Positions 7,367 to 17,293 of a stretch of 64,000 bases of DNA are shown in pieces. Within the stretch, counting starts at the first letter, position 1; each line of letters begins with the position of its first letter. The notes below the pieces were generated by a model. That model did no database searches and had not been told where the DNA came from. It was given only the letters and a program-made list of their open reading frames with translations. Where the stretch lies: positions 1 through 64,000 of the forward strand of contig JAFXCD010000042.1 in the NCBI GenBank assembly GCA_017521605.1, given 5' to 3'. The stretch comes from Lachnospiraceae bacterium (lineage in GTDB: Bacteria > Bacillota > Clostridia > Lachnospirales > Lachnospiraceae). A program made the position numbers and the translations under genes.

Positions 7367-10153
7367 CTATGCTTCACCCACTGCCTTCACTGCCTGTAAG
7401 AATTCCTTCGACAAACTGTACAGCCTATCATTGCTTACCTGCACCTTAGCGGACCTCCGTGTCCAGTCCATGGGGATTTCATTTACTTCACTATATACAA
7501 ATTCCACCTCGCAAAACGTCCATTCCTTGCGAATGCTACTATTTATTATATCGGAGGAAGCACGTAATTTCATAACTGTTTCCTTCTGATTTCCTACAAA
7601 ATAACCTTCCACTCCTTTATCCGTTATCTGTAGCCTACCGCTGATACGTCCCCACTCCCCACTCTCCAAGGTCATACTAATTTGTCCCTGAAGAGTTTCG
7701 CTATGGGTAAACTGCAGATGCACACCGGTTATTTTTCCATCAATTTCCATGGGGAAGAAAAATTCTTCCTGAGGAGCTAATTTCTGCATAATATGCATTT
7801 GCTTGTGAATAAGTTTTCTGTCACGAATATCCAGCATATTATCAGCTTGGCGGAAGGTTTCTTCTTCTATCTGTGTGACTTCTTCCTCCAACTGTTCCCC
7901 ATAACTCTCTACAAACTCCTGCTTTTTCTCCAGTTTTTTCCAAAGCTCCACTTTGTCCTGCTTTTTTTCACTTCGATGAAGCAAGCCTGCTAACAATGTT
8001 TGGGCATCCTGCTCCAACATTTTTGCCGCCACCAGATTCTGTGCCGTAGTCGGTAGTTCACCACGTTGCAGCATATGAAAGCTTTCTTTAGGTGCTGTGG
8101 CAGCTTCCTCCAATTGGTTTCTAGTCATATCTGCCTGCTCTTTTTCAAAGCCCTTGGCAATCTGCTCAGAAATAGAAAGCTTAATTACCGCTTTATCTGA
8201 TAGAGCACCAATCATATCATTTACCTTTACATCCATGGACTTGAAACGTCCTGTTCGTATAGCAGACAAAAGATTCCGGAAATTTAGCTCCCCTCCTATA
8301 TTTACCAAAGCTCCCACCGCAGCTCCGTCACTTTTCTCCAACTGGTTCAGCAAGCGATAGCAACCAATAAATGCTTCTCTTTCCTGCGGTGTGATGTCTC
8401 CATGCTTTTGCAACTGATATAAGAATTTACTATATTTTTCTGCTGCCTGTGCAAATTCTTCAGGAAGTTCTGTAAAATACCGGTTTAACTGCTCCAGCGT
8501 ACTTTCCAAAGGATTCACTCCATCCCGTATCATCTTTAAAGTGGCTGCGGGCGTCATTTGGCGAATCAAATTATCCACACTACGCTGGGCTTCCTTAACC
8601 TTTTCCACATTTTCGCTATTGATTTCCATACGATTATACCCCAGTGTACGGACAGCTTTACGATTTTCTTCTGTGGCCTCATAGTCTAAGCTTTGAAGAA
8701 TCTCATCCACATTGGCAAATGCTTTTTTCAAGCTGTCTCCCAAATCTGTTCTGGGTGCTGTCCATATGGTCTCGTAACGTTCCCCTGCTGCCTTATACGC
8801 AGAAGCCAGCTGCACACCCTCCTCATGGAACTTCTGCAGAGTAACTTCCTGCATACGGAAGGTCATGCGTCCCACCATTTCTAATGGTAGCTGAGGTAAT
8901 TGCTTTAATACATTGCCGGTTTCTTTATAGGTTTGATAAGAAGTAAGCGGCTCTTCTGCCTGAGGGAAATAGTCCTTGGACAGCTCTTGCTCAGCCTGCT
9001 TCAATGCCTGTATAGTTTCTTCTATAGGTGTTGTATCTATGGAAAAACCACTCTTTAACAATTTTACATTGGCTTCCACAGTCATATGTAAACGGACTTC
9101 CTCCAATTTAAGTCTATCCTGTACCAGTGCATATCCTTCCTCGCCCTGATAACGTGCAAACAGCTCCACTGCCTTGTATAAACAGGTTCCTGTTTCTGCC
9201 AGGCTCTTGTCCCCTACCGGAACTCCCTCTGCAATGGCAGCCACTGCTGTTTCTACCACCTGTCCGGTTTGTAACGGAAACGAAACCCCAAAAATATCCT
9301 GCATGCGCTTCATCTGGTGAACATCTATCGGTAATCCTTTTTCCACCATCCATGCCGCCAATCCCCTGCTTCTTTCATCCGTAGGCAATTCCAGCTTTTC
9401 CAGTAATTTCTGAATTTCCTGCTCCATATCCGGCTGCTTGTATAAAGCTTCACTCACATTCTTAGTGATATAGCCCTCCACTTCTTCTGCAAAATAGGGA
9501 TTGTTTTGCTCCTGACCGGGCATGGAACCACTGGCGCCTGCCAGATAAAAATCCTTCAAGGTCGCTTCCATACCATTTACTGCCATATAATAATAACTGC
9601 TATCCGTAGGTTCCTTCACCTGCTTTGCAATATCCAGTGCCCACAAAACCTGTTCCACATTCTGTTTATCAAGCGGCAAATCCTGTGATTCAAAGCTTTC
9701 TGCTAAATCTGCTGCCAACGCCGAACTTCCCACTGCTGCTGTTAATGTGGTCATATCCATATTATCTGTAAAGCCTGCAATGTACTCTCCTGATTTTAAA
9801 AGCTCTGCCTTGATTTTATCCAAAATGGTAACTGCTTCCTTTGGTTCCATCTCTGAAGGATCAAACCCCTCTTCACGCATCTTTGCAAAATCCTCATCAC
9901 TCATGGTATGGGACAAAACCGTCATCTGATTGCGCATATTCTGCACCTGTAATTCTGCAGAATCCACCATTTCCGGCATATTTCCTTTTTTCTTAAATCC
10001 GTTTTGAGTACCAAACCCCACCCGTTCTTTACCGTCAAAGGCTACATTTACATGATTGGCAGCCACCTCAACATTCCTTCGAATCATTGCACTTTGTCTG
10101 CCGGTTGCTGTATTCTTATCTATTTGTGACATTTGGTCAAAAGTAATTTTCAT
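7367..10153 (-). CDS. Large DUF6240-like flagellum-associated protein
   Basis: A 928-residue soluble protein starting at 10153 (MKITFDQM) with CGGAGG upstream. It is rich in Glu, Leu and Gln, is predicted mostly helical, and has no signal peptide or clear membrane span. I recognise it as resembling DUF6240 proteins, which in Lachnospiraceae are found beside flagellin genes; this is from memory. It begins with a Gln/Asn-rich segment and ends in a beta-rich part (about 800-928; VHLQFTHSETLQGQISMTLE) that recalls the C-terminal domain of the hook-length protein FliK. A hook-length or assembly role is therefore an attractive but unproven guess. First gene of the flagellin operon. Confidence 0.75.
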   Translation of the reverse strand: MKITFDQMSQIDKNTATGRQSAMIRRNVEVAANHVNVAFDGKERVGFGTQNGFKKKGNMPEMVDSAELQVQNMRNQMTVLSHTMSDEDFAKMREEGFDPSEMEPKEAVTILDKIKAELLKSGEYIAGFTDNMDMTTLTAAVGSSALAADLAESFESQDLPLDKQNVEQVLWALDIAKQVKEPTDSSYYYMAVNGMEATLKDFYLAGASGSMPGQEQNNPYFAEEVEGYITKNVSEALYKQPDMEQEIQKLLEKLELPTDERSRGLAAWMVEKGLPIDVHQMKRMQDIFGVSFPLQTGQVVETAVAAIAEGVPVGDKSLAETGTCLYKAVELFARYQGEEGYALVQDRLKLEEVRLHMTVEANVKLLKSGFSIDTTPIEETIQALKQAEQELSKDYFPQAEEPLTSYQTYKETGNVLKQLPQLPLEMVGRMTFRMQEVTLQKFHEEGVQLASAYKAAGERYETIWTAPRTDLGDSLKKAFANVDEILQSLDYEATEENRKAVRTLGYNRMEINSENVEKVKEAQRSVDNLIRQMTPAATLKMIRDGVNPLESTLEQLNRYFTELPEEFAQAAEKYSKFLYQLQKHGDITPQEREAFIGCYRLLNQLEKSDGAAVGALVNIGGELNFRNLLSAIRTGRFKSMDVKVNDMIGALSDKAVIKLSISEQIAKGFEKEQADMTRNQLEEAATAPKESFHMLQRGELPTTAQNLVAAKMLEQDAQTLLAGLLHRSEKKQDKVELWKKLEKKQEFVESYGEQLEEEVTQIEEETFRQADNMLDIRDRKLIHKQMHIMQKLAPQEEFFFPMEIDGKITGVHLQFTHSETLQGQISMTLESGEWGRISGRLQITDKGVEGYFVGNQKETVMKLRASSDIINSSIRKEWTFCEVEFVYSEVNEIPMDWTRRSAKVQVSNDRLYSLSKEFLQAVKAVGEA

Positions 10154-10198
10154 GGTTTTCCTCCGGTCAAAATCTACATTTCCCACTAGTCAAACGAA

Positions 10199-10224
10199 AA
10201 ATAAGTGAGTGCAGATACACTCAC
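10199..10224 (-). terminator. Rho-independent terminator after glgB
   Basis: A 7-bp stem GTGAGTG/CACTCAC with a 6-nt loop (10205-10224), followed on the minus strand by TTATTTTT. It separates glgB from the flagellin operon. The remaining 10225-10267 is T/A-rich without further structure. Confidence 0.7.
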
Positions 10225-10267
10225 CTATTTTTTCGACTTTTTTTCACTTTTTCTTAACCATTCCCGA

Positions 10268-12196
10268 TTAGAATACATAAACTACTGCTACATAAGCAGG
10301 CAAATGAAGGGTAATACTATAATTGTCCGTTCCTTCTACTGATTCCGCAGTCACCTCCTGTGGAATCAGGTTACCGTTTCCGCCGTACTCAAAGTCATCG
10401 CTATTCAGTAACAGCTTATACTTTTTCTTCTTGGGTACCCGTACTCTGTAATTATCCCAACTCATAGGTGTCATATTGATAACAAACAGCAGATTATTGC
10501 GTCCTGTTTTGGATTTTCGTACAAAAGAATACGTACTGTGATCTGCATCATCTGCATTCATCCACTCAAAACCTTCCCAGTTATTATCCCTTTCATACAT
10601 ACAGGGATACTTGCGATACAGCTTAAGCAAGTCTCTCACATAATGATGCAGACCTAAGTTCAGCTTCTCACCCAGCAGATACCAATCCAGTTCCCGTTCT
10701 TCACTCCATTCTCTTTCCTGTCCAAAATCCTGACCCATGAACAAAAGCTTCTTTCCGCAATGACCAAACATGTAGGTATATCCGGCTTTCAAATTGGAGA
10801 ACTTATCCCACTGGTAACCGGGCATTTTATTCAACATGGAGCATTTTAAATGTACCACCTCATCATGGGAAAGAGGTAAAATATAGTTCTCACTTTCGTT
10901 ATAACTCATGGCAAAGGTCATGCCATAATGATTATTCTTTCTAAAATAAGGATCCAGCTTCATATACTCACAAAAGTCATGCATCCAACCCATATTCCAC
11001 TTAAAAGTAAAGCCCAGGCTGTCTGTCCCAATTTCGCCTGTTACATCCGGCCATGCAGTAGACTCTTCTGCTATTGTAATAAAACCGGGATAGGAGCCTC
11101 TTATTACAGAGTTCATATGCTTAAAGAATTCAATGGCTTCCAGATTCTTATTGCCACCATAAATATTGGGCAACCACTGGCCATCCTTTTTACCATAATC
11201 TAAATACAGCATGGAAGCTACTGCATCCACACGGATGCCATCCACATGGAATTCTCTAATCCAGAACAATACATTGGCAATCAGGAAGTTTTTCACTTCA
11301 GACTTGCCATAGTTAAATATCTTGGTACCCCAATCCGGATGCTCTCCCCTTCTGGGATCGGGATGTTCAAAAATACATTGACCATCAAAGTTTCCCAAAC
11401 CATGGGCGTCTGTAGCAAAATGCGCCGGTACCCAGTCTAAAATCACACCAATCTTATTCTTATGTAGCTTATTCACCAGATACATGAAATCCTTAGGTGT
11501 ACCATAACGGGATGTAGGTGCATAATAACCGGTTACCTGATATCCCCAGGAACCATCAAAAGGATGCTCTGCAATCCCCATCAGCTCGATATGGGTATAC
11601 TGCATTTCCTTTAGATACTCCACAATACGGTCTGCAAATTCTCTGTAATTATAAAAACCTTCCGTTCCATCCGGATGCTTCATAAAGGAACCAATATGGC
11701 ACTCATAAATAGATAAAGGCTGTGTCAATACATCCTTGCTGTCCCGCTCACTCATCCACTTATCATCTTCCCAGGCAAAGCCCTGCAAATCTGTGGTCAC
11801 GGAAGCAGTACCGGGACGATACTCTGCATGATTGGCAAAAGGATCTGCCTTATAAAGCTGCTCCCCTGCCTGAGTGGTAATGAGATATTTATACTTCTCA
11901 CCTTCTCCCAGCCCCGGCACAAAAAGCTCATAAATCCCGATAGAACCGCACTTTTTCATGGAATGGGAAGTGGTATTCCACTGGTTAAAATCTCCTACCA
12001 CATGAACACATTTGGCATTAGGTGCCCAGACTGCAAAGTAAATACCTTCTTTGCCCCCTTCTACTGAAATATGAGCACCCAATTTTTTATAAATATCATA
12101 ATGAGTTCCCTGCCCAAACAGGTATTGGTCTGCTTCTGATATAAACACTTTCTCTCTAGCCGGTTTAACCGGCTTCTTTTGTTGCGTTTTGCCCAT
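10268..12196 (-). CDS. glgB: 1,4-alpha-glucan branching enzyme
   Basis: A 642-residue GH13 enzyme that cuts alpha-1,4 chains and re-joins them as alpha-1,6 branches in glycogen. An N-terminal CBM48 domain (about 40-150; YFAVWAPNAKCVHVVGDFN) precedes the TIM barrel. GH13 motifs run in order: DWVPAHF (254-260), GIRVDAVASML with nucleophile Asp324, ITIAEEST with acid/base Glu377, and the LSHDEV transition-state motif. A beta-sandwich C-terminus follows. GGGAGG precedes the ATG at 12196. It lies 26 nt after the large TPR gene, so the two are probably co-transcribed; other glg genes are absent from the window. Confidence 0.97.
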   Translation of the reverse strand: MGKTQQKKPVKPAREKVFISEADQYLFGQGTHYDIYKKLGAHISVEGGKEGIYFAVWAPNAKCVHVVGDFNQWNTTSHSMKKCGSIGIYELFVPGLGEGEKYKYLITTQAGEQLYKADPFANHAEYRPGTASVTTDLQGFAWEDDKWMSERDSKDVLTQPLSIYECHIGSFMKHPDGTEGFYNYREFADRIVEYLKEMQYTHIELMGIAEHPFDGSWGYQVTGYYAPTSRYGTPKDFMYLVNKLHKNKIGVILDWVPAHFATDAHGLGNFDGQCIFEHPDPRRGEHPDWGTKIFNYGKSEVKNFLIANVLFWIREFHVDGIRVDAVASMLYLDYGKKDGQWLPNIYGGNKNLEAIEFFKHMNSVIRGSYPGFITIAEESTAWPDVTGEIGTDSLGFTFKWNMGWMHDFCEYMKLDPYFRKNNHYGMTFAMSYNESENYILPLSHDEVVHLKCSMLNKMPGYQWDKFSNLKAGYTYMFGHCGKKLLFMGQDFGQEREWSEERELDWYLLGEKLNLGLHHYVRDLLKLYRKYPCMYERDNNWEGFEWMNADDADHSTYSFVRKSKTGRNNLLFVINMTPMSWDNYRVRVPKKKKYKLLLNSDDFEYGGNGNLIPQEVTAESVEGTDNYSITLHLPAYVAVVYVF

Positions 12197-12222
12197 ATAA
12201 ACCTCCCGAATCCTTAAGCTTC

Positions 12223-15039
12223 TTACATTAAATCCTTCTCTTGGATAATAATCATATCCTCTTCGTCGTATCGTTTGCCCGTTAAAATGTCAATAAAATG
12301 ACCTACACTCTTACGACTGGCACTATCCATGGCATCATCCATAATCTCTTTTACTTCCATAATAGTCACAGCATGATCGCTGGTCTGCCTGTCAGTAATA
12401 ATCTGATGTAATGCCAGTATAGCCAGTTCGTCCAGTACAAATTCATTTTCCTTGGCATACTTCTTACAGAATGCTACCAATGTTGCATCACTTAAGGCTT
12501 CCATATCCATTCTGGCGGTAAAGCTGTTGGCCAGTTTTGCATTCTTGGCAAGGAATGCATCCATCAGCTTTCTGACTCCTTCCAACACCACAATAATACC
12601 AGTATTTTCCTGCTGCAAAGCCTTATACAGCTCCTCCACAGTCTTCTCGTTCATATTGTGAGCTCTCTGAATAATTAACGCACCGTTTTCTAATCCACCC
12701 AATATTTCATTTACATTACGCTTATTCAATGCTTCACCGGAAATCTTTGCTGTTTTTCCCGAAAAATTACTATCCGTTCCCTGTACATCCTGAACAATAC
12801 TTCTTGCCAGCCCCAAGGTATCCAATCCCTCCGCGCCGGTTACAATTACATTGCCGGTATAAGCTGCCATGGAAATACTATCCAATACCTTTACCAGTTG
12901 TTCTCTGGAAGAACGTCCCTGTATAAAGGGGGCAAATAACTCTCTTTCCTCTCTGGTCAGCTTGCGCACCTTAGCAGTTTCCTCTACGGTCTCTTCTATC
13001 TCAGAAGCTTCTTCCACTTTTTCCGTATCCTCTACCTCAGAATCTTCCACAGGCTCTTCGGTATCTTCTGCCTCAAGCTCCTCTGCAAATTCTTCCGCTT
13101 CCTCTGCTTCAAGCTCCTCCACAGGCTCTCCGGTTTCCTCTGCTTCAAGCTCCTCTGCAAATTCTTCCGTTTCCTCTGCTTCAAACTCCTCAAAATCCTC
13201 TTCTGCAACCTCTATATCCAGCTCTTCATCCGACTCTTCCGTAGCTTCTTCTGTAAATTCCTGTATTTCTTCCAGTTCTTCAACTACATCCTCTGCGGTC
13301 AAAATTTCTTCTACTGCATCTATGGCCTCTTCATAAGAAATGCCTTCATAATCCTCCGGAGCAGGTTCTTCCTCATCCTCCAGCAGACTCTCCGGTACAG
13401 GTAGCTCTTCTTCATCAAGGCTACGGCCTTCTGCCTCTGCCATTACAGCCTCCATGGACCTTCCACCTTCCAACTGTTCCAGCAAACCATCACGGACAGA
13501 AGCTTCAAACTCCGTAAACATCTGACCGGTATTAGCCTTTACATGTTGACGTACCTTTTCTTTGCCCTTTTCTTCCAGCTCCTTTTTCATACGTTCCCAC
13601 TCAGCCATAATATCTGCAATACTGAGCTGTCCGGTAATCTGCTGTTCAATGGCATTCTTTTCTTCCAGCAAAAAAGTAAGCTGTCCATCTCCTTCCATGG
13701 AAAGCACTTTGGCCATTTCCTTAGGAGGCTCGATGGTTTCTCTTCTCATTTGCTCCATTACCTGCTGGCCAGTAGTTACAAACTCTTGTTCCGACAATTC
13801 TTCTACAATCGGAACAAGAGTGTCTTTCTCCACCTCAATGAGCTTTTCCTCATTCAAAGGCAACTCCTCTTGGTAAGCTTCTTCCTTAGAAGATTCTGCC
13901 TCCTCCATAGGCTCAATCGGTTCTACTCCTGCCAATACTTCTTCTCTGTTCCAGATTATGGTAGGCTCCTGTATCAATCTTTCTGCTTCTTCCGTGGCCA
14001 CCTCTGATTCTTCTACAGTTGTTGGCACCGTAAGAATCTTGGTTACTTCTTCTCCGTCAACATTATCTGTTTGCATCATAGGTTCCATAATGGCATTGGT
14101 AATTTTCTTATCAGCATTAGATTTTTCATTTTCTAAAACTTCCTTCAAACCTGCTGCCAGTTCCGCCTGCAAATTAATGGTATTATACTCATTGCCCGGA
14201 TCCAGAGTCTTCACCTGAATATTAATCTCTTCTACCGGGAATCTCTTGGTAGCTTCTGTATCAATCCCCAAGGGCTCCATAGCTACTGCCACATCCTGAC
14301 CGGACCAGATAGCAGTAGAACCACTTACCTCTTCCTCAGTTCCCATGGACATATCCATAGGAATCTCCTCTATCACAGTTGCTTCTTCATTTGACACTTC
14401 CTCTACCGGTACTTCTTCCACCACCGGTGCAAAACGCCTGTCATATTTATACTGCTGGTCAGGTGTGAGCGGCTGATGAATCATTTTCAGCTCCATAGCC
14501 TTAATCACATACTTCCCATCTCCAAACCAGACAATCATTTCATCACATTCATCCACACATTTGCTGGCCAGTCCAATCCTATGATAAAGATAAGCCAGCT
14601 CATAAGCCCACTTTTCCCGATAATCGTGTTTTTTCAGTTCCTCCAGAACTTCAATCCTCTCTTCCAGACTAACTCCCTGGGCTTCATAAATTTTGTATTG
14701 TAATACATAACGCCCCGCGTCTCTGGGTGCTATGTTTACAAACTCCTTACAATATTCCACCGCCTGAGGGATTTCACCTGTTTTGATGGAAAGCTCACAA
14801 AGAGCATATACTATAGTCCTGCCACCGGGATGACGGTCATAGGCTAAAAGCAACATATCCCTGCTGTCTTCATACCGACGATTCATCTTGTACAAATCAC
14901 TGATTGTACAAAGCATCATTACACTCTTTACACGACGCCAGTCAATAGTATCTGCAATCTCTGCAGCACGCACATATTCTCTTTGTGCGATTAGCTCCTT
15001 TATTTCTTCTGATTTTATCTTGTATTCATACTTATCCAC
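12223..15039 (-). CDS. TPR protein with long acidic linker and AAA-like C-terminal domain
   Basis: A 938-residue protein starting at GTG 15039 with AGAGGAG upstream. Residues about 1-200 form helical TPR-like repeats (EYVRAAEIADTIDWRRVK, PQAVEYCKEFVNIAP). The middle, roughly 210-690, is very acidic, with near-repeats of EELEAEE. The last 240 residues resemble an AAA/CbbX-like ATPase: VTGAEGLDTLGLARSI sits where Walker A should be but lacks the lysine, and NGALIIQRAHNMNEKTVEEL resembles Walker B plus sensor. ATPase activity is doubtful. No signal peptide is seen. It shares a promoter and probably a transcript with glgB. Function unknown; a scaffold role is an inference. Confidence 0.7.
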   Translation of the reverse strand: MDKYEYKIKSEEIKELIAQREYVRAAEIADTIDWRRVKSVMMLCTISDLYKMNRRYEDSRDMLLLAYDRHPGGRTIVYALCELSIKTGEIPQAVEYCKEFVNIAPRDAGRYVLQYKIYEAQGVSLEERIEVLEELKKHDYREKWAYELAYLYHRIGLASKCVDECDEMIVWFGDGKYVIKAMELKMIHQPLTPDQQYKYDRRFAPVVEEVPVEEVSNEEATVIEEIPMDMSMGTEEEVSGSTAIWSGQDVAVAMEPLGIDTEATKRFPVEEINIQVKTLDPGNEYNTINLQAELAAGLKEVLENEKSNADKKITNAIMEPMMQTDNVDGEEVTKILTVPTTVEESEVATEEAERLIQEPTIIWNREEVLAGVEPIEPMEEAESSKEEAYQEELPLNEEKLIEVEKDTLVPIVEELSEQEFVTTGQQVMEQMRRETIEPPKEMAKVLSMEGDGQLTFLLEEKNAIEQQITGQLSIADIMAEWERMKKELEEKGKEKVRQHVKANTGQMFTEFEASVRDGLLEQLEGGRSMEAVMAEAEGRSLDEEELPVPESLLEDEEEPAPEDYEGISYEEAIDAVEEILTAEDVVEELEEIQEFTEEATEESDEELDIEVAEEDFEEFEAEETEEFAEELEAEETGEPVEELEAEEAEEFAEELEAEDTEEPVEDSEVEDTEKVEEASEIEETVEETAKVRKLTREERELFAPFIQGRSSREQLVKVLDSISMAAYTGNVIVTGAEGLDTLGLARSIVQDVQGTDSNFSGKTAKISGEALNKRNVNEILGGLENGALIIQRAHNMNEKTVEELYKALQQENTGIIVVLEGVRKLMDAFLAKNAKLANSFTARMDMEALSDATLVAFCKKYAKENEFVLDELAILALHQIITDRQTSDHAVTIMEVKEIMDDAMDSASRKSVGHFIDILTGKRYDEEDMIIIQEKDLM

Positions 15040-15115
15040 AGTAATTCGCTCCTCTAATCAATTCACAAAGCACTCTTGTATATCTTATGTTACTATGTTC
15101 CCACTATTACTTTTT

Positions 15116-15144
15116 AGTCTATCATAATGCCCTTTGTATGTCAA
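15116..15144 (-). promoter_or_regulatory. Promoter of the TPR-glgB transcript
   Basis: Minus-strand TTGACA (15139-15144), 17-bp spacer, TAGACT (15116-15121), 77 bp before the GTG start. The match to the vegetative consensus is strong at the -35 and fair at the -10. Confidence 0.7.
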
Positions 15145-15218
15145 AAATAAAAGTTTAATTTTTTATAAAAAAATACAAGATATTGTATAGAAGGTAGTAT
15201 TTGGAAAACTATATATCG

Positions 15219-15250
15219 AAAAAACCTCTTACACATCTATCTGCAAGAGG
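15219..15250 (-). terminator. Terminator after rsmA
   Basis: CCTCTT/AAGAGG stem (15225-15250) followed on the minus strand by six Ts. It ends the long surface-polymer/rsmA transcript. Confidence 0.75.
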
Positions 15251-15260
15251 CTTTTCTTTT

Positions 15261-16115
15261 CTATAAAATATTACTCAATAAAGCAAACTGCTCCAGAGTT
15301 AATGCTTCTCCGCGAACAGTAGGAGGTAGCTCCATTTTTTCCAAAGCTTCCAGTACCCTTTCCTTGGATAATTTCAGTTCGGGTGCATTTGTCAAACCAT
15401 TCACCAAAGTTTTTCGTCTTTGGTTAAAGGAAGCTCTGATAAGCGCAAACATCCGGCTTTCATCCTTTACATCCACAGGAGGCTTTTCATATCTGGTCAA
15501 ACGAATGACCGCACTCCCCACATTGGGACGTGGTATGAAACAGTTGGGGGGTACATTAGCTACAATCTCCGGCTTGGCATAATACTGGACTGCCAGAGAC
15601 AATGCCCCATAATCTTTGGTACCCGGCCCCACCTGCATACGGTCTGCCACTTCCTTCTGTACCATAATGGTAATACTCTGTAAAGGCACATGACTTTCGA
15701 AAAGTCCCATAATAATGGGAGTGGTAATATAATAGGGTAGGTTGGCAACCACCTTGATTGGCTTTCCGTCATTCTTCTCTTTGGCGATTCTGTTCACATC
15801 CACCTTTAGTATATCATTGTTAATGATGGTGACATTGTCATAAGCAGACAAAGTATCCCTCAATATAGGTATCAGATTTTTATCAACTTCCACTACCACC
15901 ACATGTCCTGCTCTCTCTGCCAGATATTGGGTCATGGTACCGATACCGGGACCAATTTCCAACACGCAGTCCTCCTTGGTAATTTCTGCTGAGTCCATGA
16001 TTTTTTCCAACACATGGGTATCAATCAGGAAATTCTGTCCGAATTTCTTTTGAAAGTTAAAATTATACTTTTGTAATACCGCTATGGTATTCTGGGGAAT
16101 TCCTAAATTTGCCAA
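15261..16115 (-). CDS. rsmA: 16S rRNA (adenine1518/1519-N6) dimethyltransferase
   Basis: A 284-residue KsgA/RsmA methyltransferase that dimethylates two adjacent adenines in the 3' helix of 16S rRNA late in 30S assembly. SAM-binding motif I is EIGPGIGTMTQYLA, and motif IV is NLPYYITTPI, the adenine-flipping signature. The C-terminal helical domain is complete (FNQRRKTLVNGL). The start is TTG at 16115 with GAGGA 7 nt upstream; no ATG is available near it. It follows the DHHW gene by 33 nt and appears to be the last gene of that long transcript, an unusual neighbour for a housekeeping gene. Confidence 0.97.
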   Translation of the reverse strand: MANLGIPQNTIAVLQKYNFNFQKKFGQNFLIDTHVLEKIMDSAEITKEDCVLEIGPGIGTMTQYLAERAGHVVVVEVDKNLIPILRDTLSAYDNVTIINNDILKVDVNRIAKEKNDGKPIKVVANLPYYITTPIIMGLFESHVPLQSITIMVQKEVADRMQVGPGTKDYGALSLAVQYYAKPEIVANVPPNCFIPRPNVGSAVIRLTRYEKPPVDVKDESRMFALIRASFNQRRKTLVNGLTNAPELKLSKERVLEALEKMELPPTVRGEALTLEQFALLSNIL

Positions 16116-16148
16116 TCCCTTGTCCTCTTTTCTTCTGTTTATTCATTC

Positions 16149-17279
16149 TTATTGAAACTGAAAATCTTCCACAAAATGCACACAATTATATAACACCAGC
16201 ACATCCATATTTCCCGTACTGTCACATTCCTGCATAAAGTCCAGCAGCTTGCCATTAAAATATCGTAAATCCACCACATATATTTTTTTGTAGTGATGGG
16301 CAAGTAAAGGAATCATGCTGTTGGCATAACTATCCTTAATTATAAACAGTTCTTTTGTGGAAAAGCTCTCCCTCTCAATCTCTACCAAACCATGATTATC
16401 ATCCAAAAAATAACCATACTTATTTTTACCTTCCAGGTAACTATCTGTGTAAAAGCTGTTTGTATGTTTTGTTTTATCATAAGTAATGGTATATTTCTTA
16501 TCCAGAGTGGCAGGAAACATTTCTATGTTTTCGCCATCCCTGGGCATATTCACCTTGGAATGTAAAGTACCAAGAAAATCTTGCGTTACCGCCACCTTCT
16601 CCTTATTCAGATAATTCCGAAACGGAAGTCCGTAAGCCCTGGCAAATTCCCTGTAACCATAATAAGCACCCAGGGTAGTCCAATGGTGATCTGTTCGATA
16701 GTAAATAGATTCCTCAGCATGTTCCTTTAATATAGGCATCACGTCAATCACTCGCTCTTTTCCTACCATGGTCTTGACCTGCTTCAACAACTGCTGCTGA
16801 TCATAAAAGGGTGCAAAGGCCGGAAGTTTATTTGTCAGAATATTATCTGCTGTGGGTACCAGCATGACCTTTGTTTGGGGATATTCTTTAATAATTTTCT
16901 GTAAGCTCTCTATACGTTTGCGAAGCTTATCTCCCTCAAACTCTTCTGCCGTGTGCCGTTCTATCAGATAATCATCTTTTGCAAGGTACACCCCATTTAT
17001 TTCCTTTTTCTGCAAAAGTATATCCATTCCTGTTTTGATGGTAATCCAATTCTTCCTGCCCACAAACTGATCATTTATATAGGTTTCATATTCTTTCATA
17101 TACATACCATCCAACAAAGCTTCCGTGGTAAACTCCGGTCTGGATGCCAAAATACGATTTTCATTTTCCGAAAACACTACATCCTCCTGCACCAAATCTG
17201 CCACAAAAAAGGCCAACCATATGGCACATAAAAACACTACTGTTCTTATGGCATTTTTCTTTTCACCATATAAATCCAT
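16149..17279 (-). CDS. DHHW family membrane-anchored protein (AlgJ/AlgX/DltD-like partner of MBOAT)
   Basis: A 376-residue protein with an N-terminal signal anchor (about 10-28) and an extracytoplasmic domain. It has the family motif TDHHWT (DHHW at 197-200) and a later KDSYANS block. These motifs place it in the SGNH-like AlgJ/AlgX/DHHW group, which partners MBOAT enzymes in O-acylation of exported polysaccharides. The conserved Asp-His in DHHW and the Ser in KDSYANS would form the catalytic set. It starts 15 nt after the MBOAT gene. Function as surface-polymer acyltransferase is inferred from family and neighbour. Confidence 0.85.
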   Translation of the reverse strand: MDLYGEKKNAIRTVVFLCAIWLAFFVADLVQEDVVFSENENRILASRPEFTTEALLDGMYMKEYETYINDQFVGRKNWITIKTGMDILLQKKEINGVYLAKDDYLIERHTAEEFEGDKLRKRIESLQKIIKEYPQTKVMLVPTADNILTNKLPAFAPFYDQQQLLKQVKTMVGKERVIDVMPILKEHAEESIYYRTDHHWTTLGAYYGYREFARAYGLPFRNYLNKEKVAVTQDFLGTLHSKVNMPRDGENIEMFPATLDKKYTITYDKTKHTNSFYTDSYLEGKNKYGYFLDDNHGLVEIERESFSTKELFIIKDSYANSMIPLLAHHYKKIYVVDLRYFNGKLLDFMQECDSTGNMDVLVLYNCVHFVEDFQFQ

Positions 17280-17293
17280 AATTGTGTCCCCTT

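Noticed and set aside
12869..13336. A plus-strand serine-rich frame of 155 codons
   Set aside because: Antisense of the Glu/Ala/Thr-rich acidic linker of the large TPR gene; no start signal.
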